From: Ctena decussata
Lineage: Eukaryota; Mollusca; Bivalvia; Lucinida; Lucinidae
NCBI GenBank assembly: GCA_963989385.1
Contig: OZ022503.1
Coordinates: 50,280,858 to 50,344,857 of the forward strand
DNA length: 64,000 nucleotides
Direction of reading: 5' to 3'
Shown here piece by piece: positions 1-12,600 of this stretch. Within the stretch, counting starts at the first letter, position 1; every line of letters starts with the position of its first letter. Made by a program: the position numbers and the translations under genes. The notes under the pieces were generated by a model. That model made no database searches. It was given only the letters and a program-made list of their open reading frames with translations, and was not told where the DNA came from.

Positions 1-479
1 CCCCTTCCGAAATGTCCCATCAATTAAAACTGTCCAATAAAGATAAGTCTAAAGTGAATTCTTTGTGGAATGAGAAAAAAGATCAACCTTTTCATCCCGA
101 AGTTTTGGCCTGTCATTACCTTGGCTCCCCAAGCTCAGAACAAAATCACTTAACATTATCCAACACTTCAATAAGTCAGTAATCCCTGAATACCTCTATG
201 ACAACTTTTACGAACAAATCTTTCATTGCACTATTCTGGTACTACAGACCAATGCCTTTGACAGATAATGGTGAATTCTGTTGATAATTTTGGGATATCC
301 ATAAAAACATATGTTGTTACTCTCTTCAAAACTGGCTCGTTAAGCCAGCTCTAATGAGGAGTCACAATTTCACATTTTCTATGAAAGTTAAGAAAAATTA
401 TCCCAAAATAAACATCAAAATCCCTGTTTATCTGCCACTTCAATACAATAGCAATTCCATTCTAGGTACCTAGTGAACA
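1..479 (-). other. 3' flank / likely 3' UTR of EMC8, with a degraded MITE
   Basis: Downstream of the EMC8 stop on the minus strand. No clear polyadenylation signal was seen on that strand. Bases ~260-425 are a degenerate copy of the palindromic hAT-like MITE found intact at 11835-12036 and 12693-12894 (shared dataattttggga-type block, ACATATGTTGT and the TCTAATGAGGAGTCACAA centre). Confidence 0.5.
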
Positions 480-633
480 TTAAACAAACCGACTTATAAG
501 TTCGTTTAACTTAGTGTTACGCCAGTCATTTCTAAAGTCATCTAAATGATTATCAAAATCTACAAGGTCTCTGTATGACTGTTTTGACAATAATGCCTGT
601 GCTGTGCTTAATGTTTCCTCTTCTACTGTGGGC
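480..633 (-). CDS. EMC8: EMC8/9 exon 5 (stop codon)
   Basis: 154 nt beginning after a strong pyrimidine-tract acceptor (ttttctatttcag). It encodes residues 148-197 and ends with TAA at 480-482. The block SYRDLVDFDNHLDDFRNDW is nearly identical to the C-terminus of human EMC8/9. The reading frame continues open upstream of the acceptor, but that part does not match the family and is intron. Confidence 0.95.
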
Positions 634-3600
634 CTGAAATAGAAAATCACATGCACAGTGCTAAATAACAAGGAGTATAAGTAGTATGATCTGAGTCTAC
701 ACAGTTTGCTGAAAGTTTTATAAAACAACACTTTTCAGGAAAAAAAAACAAAAAACAAGAAATGTTACAGTGTGTAACAAATGCCCCCGAAGGCCCCTTA
801 AACTGACCTTTGAGTCCTGGTTGTGACCTTGACCTTGAGTGTAGCACCCGAGCCTTGCACATGACATACATTCTTATTTGTTTTACTTTTCTGTAACGTT
901 TAAATGCACATTGGAAGTTTAAGAGGATTCATGGGGACTTAATTTTACCACTGACCAAACTGTATTGTGTCCTTGACATTGGGTGCTGGAACCTAAATAT
1001 CACACCTTACATAACTTATCATAATACTTTACTTTTCTTTAAGTTACCGTTTTATTACGCTTTACCTTTCAGTGAAATCAGATGAAACTGGTCCCAGTAG
1101 TTTTGAGCCATTTCAGAGACATGATTTAACCTCTGAGCCCTGATTGTTACCCTGACCTTGGGCAACAAAACCATAATTTATTTGTGAATCATCTCCTTAA
1201 TTTTTACCTTTTCATGAAAATTAATGAAGTTTGATTCAGTAGTTTTTAAGTAATTGAGGATAAATGAGTTGACCTTTGACCTCTGGCTATGACCTTGATC
1301 TTGAATGTAGAAACATATATCTTGTGAATGACAAATCTTCTCAGTAGGCTTTATCTTTCTGTAATGTTTGCTTTGGTACTTTTCGGAGTAATTGCCAAGA
1401 CATGATTTGACCTCTGACCCCAGATTGTGACCTTCACCTTGAACGTGGTAACCTAAATCTTATGTGTGACACACCATCTCATTATGTTTGATCTTTCTGT
1501 GAAGTTTCATTCAATTTGCTTCAGTAGTTTATAAGTTATGGCTGAGACACGATTTTGAGACACAATTTGACCTCTGACCCAACTGTGGCCTTGACCTTGG
1601 GCGTAGGGACCTAAGTCTTGTGCGTGACACACCTTCACATTATGCTTTATCTATCTGTGAAGTTTCATCAAATTTGCTTCATTAGTTTTAAAGTTATAGC
1701 TGAGACACAAATTGTAACGGACGGACGGATGGACGGACGGAAAGATGGACAGACGGACGGTGCGATTTTAATATGCCACCCGAAGTTCTTTCGGGGCATA
1801 AAAAACAGGTAGTAAATTTTGGTGATACATGTAGTACAAAATAATTTCTCACAATCTGCATAAAAACATATGCTTTGATCCCTCATCTGATCTGCCTTAC
1901 CGAGACAGTTCAGATGATAAATCACAATATATGTTTTCCAGGAAAAATAAGCCATGATGTACATATAAAAGGAATGCTCAGACCACCTTACACATCAACA
2001 GGTTGATCAGAGCCTTTGGTCTTTGCACACATCAAGTACGGATCCTAAGAATCTACAAACACAAAATGAAGGCTTTTACTAGATTGAACAGATTCATAGA
2101 CTTCTTTGAGTCATGACTGTTTACTTATGTATGTATGTTATGCCCCAAATAACGAAACTTATTCCACAATTATCATCAAATACTCTCTCCTACCTGGAGT
2201 TCTGGATGTAAGCATATAAGATCTGTGTGCATACCTAAGAATTCTATGCCAGTCTTTATGCAGTTTTGTTAAGTCAGCCGATACTTATTTCTAAGAAAAC
2301 AGAAAGCCTTTAACTGAGCGCGGACATTTATTAGATTTAATTAGATTTGTTCCTAAATGCCTAATACTGGACTTAGGAAGGCTTGTGAGAATCTGTCTTC
2401 CCTGAACAACAAACCTCTTCATGTCTAAACTGAGGGAAGAATTTCTGTTTAAGTGTTAAATATATATGGAAAACCCAGAAAACCTGATCCAATCCAAGAA
2501 GTTTCTCCTTCCTTCCATGCCAAGAAAGGGCCTTTACATAAAAATTTTTCACGAAAACTTTAAAGCAAAGTAGGTCATGGACACGGATGCAGACACTCCA
2601 GTGAGTGCAACAGCTCTTCCAGTTCTTTTGTACATGCTAGCAAACATTCCAACCTACCTTTTATCTTCTCGCCACTGAGACTCCTTCATTGTATAAACTG
2701 TATATACCTCAGAAACAGACTTTAATGACACTCTATTATTATTAATCTGAAATGCAAACATAGGAACACATTTAAATGAAGCTTTAGAGGGATGTGTGTA
2801 TCTTCCTGTTTTCTGCCAGTTTTACAAAGGGAAGTTTCAACTCATTTCACATCTGTAAGACTGTAACTTCATGTTTGCTTTCCTGGATGACAAAGCCATA
2901 CATGTGATGAACTCCCGATGACCATGTGGGAGATTTGGATTTCATTTCAGGGAGATTGAGTTCTCCATCAGGGAGACTTTTTGACGGCAACTTTGATGCG
3001 TTGTTTCACGTACTTTACTTAATTTTTTTTTTATTTTAAAACAGAACATGAACTATAGGATAGTTTGTTTAGTTTACTTTTGAGTTACTCCCCACAGCCC
3101 CCCCCCCCCCCACAACACACACACACAAAAAAACAAGAGGGCCATGGTGGCCCTGAATCGCTCACCTGAGCATTAATCAGTTCACTGGCTCTGGTGAAGA
3201 TTTATAAGAGTTTTTACCATACTAACATTTGACCTAGTTTTTGACCCGACATGACCCAGTTTCAAACTTGGCCTGGATATTGTAAGAATAAACATTCTGA
3301 CACAGTTTCATTGAGATTGGATCAAAACTGTGCCCTCTGGAGCGTATACAAGGTCGTTCTTATATTTGACCTAGTGACCAAGTTTTTGACCTGACACGAC
3401 CCAGTTTCAAACTTTACCTAGATTTCATTAAGATAAACATTCTGACAGAGTTTCATGAAGATTGGATCAAAACTGTGCCCTCTAGGGTGTACACAAAGTT
3501 TTTCTAAGATTCAACCTTGAGCCGACTTGACTCAGTTTCATAGGGGGCTTAGATATATGGACAATAAACATTTTGACATAGTTTCATGAAGATTGGATCA

Positions 3601-6600
3601 AAACTATGCCTTCTAATGCTTACACAACGTTTTTCTAAGATCTGACCTAGTGACCTAGTTTTTTACCCGACATGACCTACTTTCAAACACTGGCGAGAGT
3701 TTATGAAGATAAACATTCTGACAAAGTTTCATAAAGATTAGATCAAAACTGTGTCCTCTAGAGCGTACACAAGGTTTTTCTATGATTTGACCTAGTGACC
3801 TAGTTTTCGACCCGACATGACCCAGTTTCAAACTTGTCCTACATATTATGAGGATAAACATTCTGACAAAGTTTTATGAACTTTGAATCAAAACTGTGCC
3901 TTCTAGAGCGCACACAAGGTTTTTCTAAGATTTGACCTAGTGACCTAGTTTATGACTCGACATGACACAGTTTCGAACTTGGCCTAGAGTTTGTGGAGAT
4001 AAACATTCTGACAATGTTTCATAAAGATTGGATCAAAACTGTGTCCTCTGGAGCGTACACAAGGTTTTTCTATGATTTGACCTAGTGACCTAGTTTTCGA
4101 CCCGACGTGACCCAGTTTCAAACTTGTTCTAGATATTATGAGGATATACATTCTGACAAAGTTTCATGAACTTTGGATGAAAACTGTGCCCTCTAGAGCG
4201 TACACAAGGTTTTTCTAAGATTTGACCTAGTGACCAAGTTTTTGACCCGACATGACCCAGTTTCAAACTTATCCTACATATTATGAGGATAAACATTCTG
4301 ACAAAGTTTCATAAAGATTAGATCAAAACTGTGTCCTCTAGAGCGTACACAAGGTTTTTCTATGATTTGACCTAGTGACCTTGTTTTTGATCCGACATGA
4401 CCTACTTTCAAACTTGGCTGAGAGTTTAAGGAAGTAAACATTCTGACAAAGTTTCATAAAGATTAGATCAAAACTGTGTCCTCTAGAGCGTACACAAGGT
4501 TTTTCTATGATTTGACCTAGTGACCTAGTTTTTGACCCGACATGACCCAGTTTCAAACTTGTCCTACATATTATGAGGATAAACATTCTGACAAAGTTTC
4601 ATGAACTTTGGATCAAAACTGTGCCTTGAAGAGCATACACAAGGCTTTTCTAAGATTTGACCTAGTGACCTAGTTTTTGACCCAACAAGACCCAGTTTCG
4701 AACTAAGCCTAGAGTTTATAGAGATAAACATTCTGACAATGTTTCATAAAGATTGGATCAAAACTGTGTCCTCTAGAGCATACACAAGGTTTTTTCTATG
4801 ATTTGACCTAGTGACCTAGTTTTTGACCCGACGTGACCCAGTTTCAAACTTATCCTAGATATTATAAAGATAAACTTTCTGATTAAGTTTCATGAACTTT
4901 GGATCAAAACTGTGCCTTCTAGAGCGTACACAAGGTTCTTCTAAGATTTGACCTAGTGACCTAGTTTTTGACCCGACATGACCCAGTTTCTAACTTGGCC
5001 TAGAGTTTATGGAGATAAACATTCTGACAAAGTTTCATAAAGATTGGATCAAAACTATGTCCTCTAGAGCGAACACAAAGTTTTTCTATTATTTGACCTA
5101 GTGACCTAGTTTTAGATCCGACATGACCCAGTTTCAAACTTATCCTAGATACTATAAGGATAAACATTCTGACAAAGTTTCATGAACTTTGGATGAAAAC
5201 TGTGCCCTCTAGAGCGTACACAAGGTTTTTCTAAGATTTGACCTAGTGACCTAGTGTTTGACCCGACATGACCCAGTTTCAAACTTGGCCTAGATTTTAA
5301 TGGAGATAAACATTCTGACAAAGTTTCATAAAGATTGAATCAAAACTGTGTCCTCTGGAGCGAACACAAGGTTTTTCTATGATTTGACCAAGTGACCTAG
5401 TTTTAGAACGGACATGACCCAGTTTAGAACTTGTCCTTCATATTATGAGGATAAACATTCTGACAAAGTTTCATGAACTTTGGATCAAAACTGTGCCTTG
5501 TAGAGCGTACACAAGGCTTTTCTAAGATTTGACCTCGTGACCTAGTTTTTGACCCAACATAACCAAGTTTCGAACTTAGCCTAGAGTTTATAGAGATAAA
5601 CATTCTGACAATGTTTCATAAAGATTGGATCAAAACTGTGTCCTTTAGAGCATACACAAGGTTTTTTCTATGATTTGACCTAGGGACCTAGTTTTTGACC
5701 CGACGTGACCCAGTTTCAAACTTATCCTAGATATTATAAGGATAAACTTTCTGATTAAGTTTCATGAACTTTGGATGAAAACTGTGCCTTCTAGAGCGTA
5801 CACAAGGTTTTTCTAAGATTTGACCTAGTGGCCTAGTTTTTGACCCGACATGACCCAGTTTCGAACTTGGCCTAGAGTTTATGAAGATAAACATTCTGAC
5901 AATGTTTTATAAAGATTGGATCAAAACTGTGTCCTCTAGAGCGTACACAAGGTTTTTCTATGATTTGACCTAGTGACCTAGTTTAAGACCCGACGTGACC
6001 CAGTTTCAAACTTCTCCTAGATAATATTAGGATAAACATTCTGACAAAGTTTCATGAACTTTGGATGAAAACTGTGCCCTCGAGAGCATACACAAGGTTT
6101 TTCTAAGATTTGACCTAGTGACCTTGTGTTTGACCCGACATGACCCAGTTTCGAACTTGGCCTAGATTTTATGGAGATTAACATTCTGACAAAGTTTCAT
6201 AAAGATGGAATCAAAACTGTGTCCTCTAGAGCGTACACAAGGTTTTTCTATGATTTGACCTAGTGACCTAGTTTTAGACCCGACGTGACCCAGTTTCTAA
6301 CTTGTCCTAGATACTATGAGGATAAACATTCTGACAAAGTTTCATGAACTTTGGATGAAAACTGTGCTCTCTAGGTCTGAGCGTACATAAGGTTTTTCTA
6401 AGATTTGACCTAGTGACCTAGTTTATGACCCGACATGACCCAGTTTCGAACTTGGCCTAGATTTTATAAAGACTAACATTCTGACAAAGTTTCATAAAGA
6501 TTGGATCGAAACTGTGCCCGCTAGAGTGTACACAAGCAAAAGTTGACGTACGACGGACATCAGGGTATCCCAAAAGCTCACCCTGAGCACTTCGTGCTCA

Positions 6601-9600
6601 GGTGAGCTAAAAACTCCTTGCTTTAATTATTATAATTATTCATATATTATTATATTACTGTTATTTGTATCATTAGTTTGGTATCTGTTTTTGCAAAAGG
6701 GTGTACTTGAGATTTCATACAGATTTGCCTCCCTTGAAATTTCTATTTCAGTGTATCTATTTATCTTCTTTCATAAACAAATAAGGTTTGTTTAAAGGTA
6801 CTCAGAGCTGTAAAAACTGATAAACAAGAGGGCCATGGTGGCCCTGAATCGCTCACCTGAGCATTAATCAGTTCACTGGCTCTGGTGAAGATTTATAAGA
6901 GTTTTTACCATACATGGGAATGGCGGCCACCTTGGTCATGTGACCAAGATCATTTGAAGAACTTTCAATCCTTCAATCCTTTGACCCATGTGCAGGCTCC
7001 ATATGAAATTTGATCTGCCCAGTGGTTTCAGAGATGTTTGAAAATGTTTATGGATGGATGAAAGAGGCAGCTAACACCAATACTGTAAGGCTCTATCAGG
7101 TGAGCTAAAAATGGCAGAGTCGCTTCTCCGAAAAGTTCCCGTTCATGTTGAGTTCCTTTGATGGATTTCAACTAGACTTAACTAGGCAAACACAGATGAT
7201 AGAATGGTAGCATCATTATCTCACTGTGGTGAAACTAATGTATTCCAAGGAGTTTGTGGCTGGCATCATTGCAATGTTAGTTCTGATTCTTGCAACATAA
7301 GTTAATTTAAATTTGACCTAGTGACCTAGCTTTTGACCCGACATGACCCAGTTTCAAACAGGATATTGTAAGAATAAGCATTCTGACAAAGTTTCATTGA
7401 GATTGGATCAAAACTGTGCCCTCTGGAGCGTATACAAGGTCGTTCTTATATTTGACCTAGTGACCTAGTTTTTGATCCGACACAAACCAGATTCAAACTT
7501 ACCTAGATTTCATAAAGGTAAATATTCTGACAGAGTTTCATGAAGATTGGATCAAAACTGTGCCCTCTAGGGTGTACACAAAGTTGTTTTTAGATTTGAC
7601 CTAGTGACCTAGTTTCTGATCTGACGTGACTCAGTTTCATAAGGGGCATATATATTTGGACAATAAACATTTTGACATAGTTTCATGAAGATTGGATCAA
7701 AACTGTTCCTTCTAGTGCGTACACGATGTTTTTCTAAGATTTGACATAGTGACCTAGTTTTTGACCTGACATGACCTACTTTCAAACTTGGCCTAGAGTT
7801 TATGGAGATAAACATTCTGACAAAGTTTCATAAAGATTGGATCAAAACTGTGTCCTCTAGAGCATACAAACGGTTTTTCTATGATTTGACCAAGTGACCT
7901 AGTTTTTGACCCTACATGACCCAGTTTCAAATTTGTCCTTCATATTATGAGGATAAACATTCTGATAAAGTTTCATGAACTTTGGATGAAAACTGTGCCT
8001 TCTAGAGTGTACACAAGGTTTTTCTAAGATTTGACCTAGTGACCTAGTTTTTGACCCGACATGACCCAATTTCGAACTTGGCCTAGAGTTTATGGAGATA
8101 AACATTTTGACAATGTTTTATAAAGATTGGATCAAAACAGTGTCCTCTAGAGCGTACACACTGTTTTTCTATGATTTGACCTAGTGACCTAGTTTTTGAC
8201 CCAACATGACCCAGTTTCGTACTTGTCCTAGATATTATAAAGATAAACATTCTGACAAAGTTTCATGAACTTTGGATGTAAACTGTGCCTTCTAGAGTGT
8301 ACACAAGGTTTTTCTAAGATTTGACCTAGTGACCTAGTTTTTGACCCTACATGACCCAGTTTCAAACTTGGCCTAGAGTTTATGGAGATATATATTCTGA
8401 CAATGTTTCATATAGATTGGATCAAAACTGTGTCCTATAGAGCGTACACAAGGTTTTTCTATGATTTGACCTAGTGACCTAGTTTTTGACCCGACGTGAC
8501 CCAGTTTCAAACTTGTCCTAGATATTATGAGAATAAACATTCTGACTAAGTTTCATGAACTTTGGATGAAAACTGTGCCTTCTAGAGCGTACATAAGGTT
8601 TTTCTAAGATTTGACCTAGTGACCTAGTTTTTGACCCGACATGATCCAGTTTGAAACTTGGCCTAGAGTTTATGGAGATAAACATTCTGACAATGTTTTA
8701 TAAAGATTGGATCAAAACTGTGTCCTCTAGAGCGTACACAATGTTTTTGTAAGATTTGACCTAGTGACCTAGTTTTTGACCCAACATGATCCAGTTTCGT
8801 ACTTGTCCTAGATATTATAAAGATAAACATTCTGACAAAGTTTCATGAACTTTGGATGAAAACTGTGCCTTCTAGAGTGTACACAAGGTTTTTCTAAGAT
8901 TTGACCTAGTGACCTAGTTTTTGACCCTACATGACCCAGTTTCAAACTTGGCCTAGAGTTTATGGAGATATATATTCTGACAATGTTTCATATAGATTGG
9001 ATCAAAACTGTGTCCTGTAGAGCATACACAAGGTTTTTCTATGATTTGACCTAGTGACCTAGTTTTTGACCCGACGTGACCCAGTTTCAAACTTGTCCTA
9101 GATATTATGAGGATAAACATTCTGACTATGTTTCATGAACTTTGGATGAAAACTGTGCCTTCTAGAGCGTACACAAGGTTTTTGTAAGATTTGACCTAGT
9201 GACCTAGTTTTTGACCCAACGTGACCCAGTTTCGAACTTGTCCTAGATATTATAAAGATAAACATTCTGACAAAGTTTCATGAACTTTGGATGAAAACTG
9301 TGCCTTCTAGAGTGTACACAAGGTTTTTCTAAGATTTGACCTAGTGACCTAGTTTTTGACCCGACATGACCCAGTGTCGAACTTGGCCTAGAGTTTATGG
9401 AGATATATATTCTGACAACGTTTCATATAGATTGGATCAAAACTGTGTCCTCTAGAGCGTACACAAGGTTTTTCTATGATTTGACCTAGTGACCTAGTTT
9501 TTGACCCGACGTGACCCAATTTCGAACTTGTCCTAGATATTATGAGGATAAACATTCTGACAAAGTTTCATGAACTTTGGATGAAAACTGTGCCCTCTAG

Positions 9601-12600
9601 AGCGTACACAAGGTTTTTCTAAGATTTGACCTGGTGACCTAGTTTTTGACCCGACGTGACCCAGTTTCGAACTTGTCCTAGATATTATTAAGATAAACAT
9701 TCTGACAAAGTTTCATGAACTTTGGATGAAAACTGTGCTTTCTAGAGTGTACACAAGGTTTTTCTAAGATTTGACCTAGTGACCTAGTTTTTGACCCTAC
9801 ATGACCCAGTTTCGAACTTGGCCTAGATTTTATGGAGATAAACATTCTGACAAAGTTTCAGAAAGATTGGATCAAAACTGTGCCCGCTAGAGTGTACACA
9901 AGCAAAAGTTGACGGACGTCCGGACGGACGGACGTCCGGACGTCCGGACGGACGTACGACGGACGACGGACATCAGGGTATCCCAAAAGCTCACCCTGAG
10001 CACTTCGTGCTCAGGCGAGCTAAAAATGTATATAAAAATGTTCATATTCTGTTTTTGACACGAACTATACCCATGCACAAGACAGAAATATCAAAACTTT
10101 CATGCGTAACTTTTACACCAGTTGTCGGCCATATATAATAATCAAGATATAGTTTGCACTTCCGGGAAAAAATACCTTACGGAGTGAGCGACAAGTGAGA
10201 CACCGATCAGCCTGCACCTCTGTGCAGTCTAAACAGAGTCTATGTGTCTCAGGGAATCTAAGCAGTGAAAACAAGTCTCCGACTGTATTGCATATGTTTA
10301 TTTTGTGTAGTTGTGAAACAGAGCTATCGGCTTCTTTTCACGTGACATATCTTCTTTACACGTCGGTAATTCTTTGAAACATAGCTCCATGTGTTTTCAC
10401 GGGTCAGTGAGTTAATTAGTGACCTGAATAATGGGATTAATGTCAACAGACATGATGTGTTTGTTTATTGCAAACAATATTTGATGCTGCGAATACAGGT
10501 CAATACACATGTGGATATCTCCTTACTGGCAGGGAAAAAGGGCATGGCGTTGGAAAAGGGGTATCAGAAAAAAATTATGAAGGGAAAACTCAGCATCTGG
10601 GAGATTCTGAAGGCTTTACGGGAGCGCGGGAGATGGCCTTCATTTCCGGGAGACTCCCGGATGATCCGGGAGACATCACATGTATGCAAAGCCCCTCAAA
10701 AATGGGGTATACTCTTGAAGGAAAGCATTTGCTCCTAGGGCAGTAAATTCTTTCCTTTTGAGTTGATCTTCAAGGAGAAGGGAGGCAAAAATGAATATGG
10801 CAGAGCTGCACTCCCTTCTGATTAAAGCATGTTTGTTGCTCCATATTATAGTCATCTTGCCAAAGGAGAGAAATCACAATGTATGGAGAGTGACAACAAA
10901 GTATGGAACATGACCATAGTACATGGAGAGTGGCAACAACTTATGTTTTAAGAAGAAAGGATCAAAACTATAACTTCCCCTCAAGACTTTTCCTATTCTG
11001 AGCCACACTAAAAAAAAATTTTGGGTGCATAAGCTGACGGTTTTTGTTATCTAACTGGATTCTAAAACATATGAAATAGCCAATATGCTTAATAGTCTTA
11101 CCATAAATATACATGCATCTGGACAAAGATCATGAATTTTCTTTCCTATATGTCTTCCTACATTGTTTAACCTGTAAATAAAACAAAATTTAAGGTGAAT
11201 CAGTAAACTTTCAGAGGAGACAACTCTGCCATTTCATTTTTGCCTCTCTTCTCAATGATAGTCAACTCTTAAAGGGAAGAATTAAGCTCCTCTTGGTGAA
11301 AATTCTTTCTTTTAAGAGCAAACCCCAATCAGGAAGGGCTACACTGACCAGGGCTCTGAATTGTTTCCATTAGTACCCTAATGTGCATAAGTATTGGGAC
11401 ACCTAAAACCATTAATTTTACATTTGTCCCAAATGAAGAATTAATGGTGTTAGGTGGCCCAACATTTAAGAACATCAAGAAATTCAACACAACTTATAAA
11501 TTATTGACATTTTTCTGCCTTATAATCCTCTCTTGGATGAACTACAGTCAACTCTCGATATCTCGAAGTCAAATTTCAGCCCAAAGTACTGATATCTCAA
11601 AGGAAATTTTCTGGTACCAGAAAATTTACTTTGAGATATCAGTAGCTTGAGTCAACAGGAGTTGAAATGTAAACAAAAATAGAAAATCAAACCATAGGAA
11701 AAAATAAACAGAATAAACAACCAACAAAGGACTGTTATCACAGAAAATATATTCATTGACATAAAAAGATTTTTTGAGATATCAATGTTCGAGATATCGT
11801 GAGTTCACTGTATATCTTTAATTTCCAACAGATACAGAGCTCCAGATAAGAGGGGGTATTAAGGATAATTTGAAGATAATTTTTCTTATTTCTCAATGAA
11901 AACATACGTTGTGACCCCTAATTAGAGCTGTCTCGACAAGACAGTTCTAATGATGGGTCACAAAATATGATTTATGAAGAAATATGGATAATTATCCCAA
12001 AATTATCTCTGTTGCCCCTTCTTATCTGGAGCACTGCAGATAGATGCATGGATAAAAAAGGATTTTCTTTTTACAGATCTTGGAAGTGAGATTTCATTAG
12101 TTTGGTCATTAAAAACTGTGGCTGTTACTGAACTTATTTCTGACTTGATGGCCATGGCTGAAACAAAGTATGGCTTTCAGTTACTAGACTTTCATTTCAA
12201 CTGACTTGTCCATCAGATACATAGACATGGTGGGTGTATCATAATAGGCAGGTGATGTTTACTACTCCCAAGCACATGATCACACTTCCTCTCTGCTGGT
12301 TCATGTCTGCAGGGTTACTCTTTCTCATCACACAGAGAAACCAACTGGTTTTGAGGACCAGCCACGTGGAAACTTAACTGGTCCAGCACAAAATACACTG
12401 GTCTGGGGCCAATAGATTAGTGTTTATTTTAACCCCTGTGTCGGTGTATCTAAATATTCTGATACTTAAAGTGTAAGTGCTGAATTGATCTGACACTGCC
12501 AGTGGATTCTTTATTAAAGCCATCTCCTTAGACGATAGGGTGAAATTAATATATGCTCATATGATCATTTGGTACTTACTCATTATCACTGAGGTTTTCA

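Noticed and set aside
3131..6612. CRISPR-like regular repeats
   Set aside because: Units are contiguous without unique spacers, and the genome is eukaryotic.
3655..8105. Several ~68-82 residue frames with the same LGHVGSKTRSLGQI-like sequence (also 24919-25375, 45894-46100)
   Set aside because: Each is the minus-strand reading of two or three ~145-bp repeat units; no independent support for coding.
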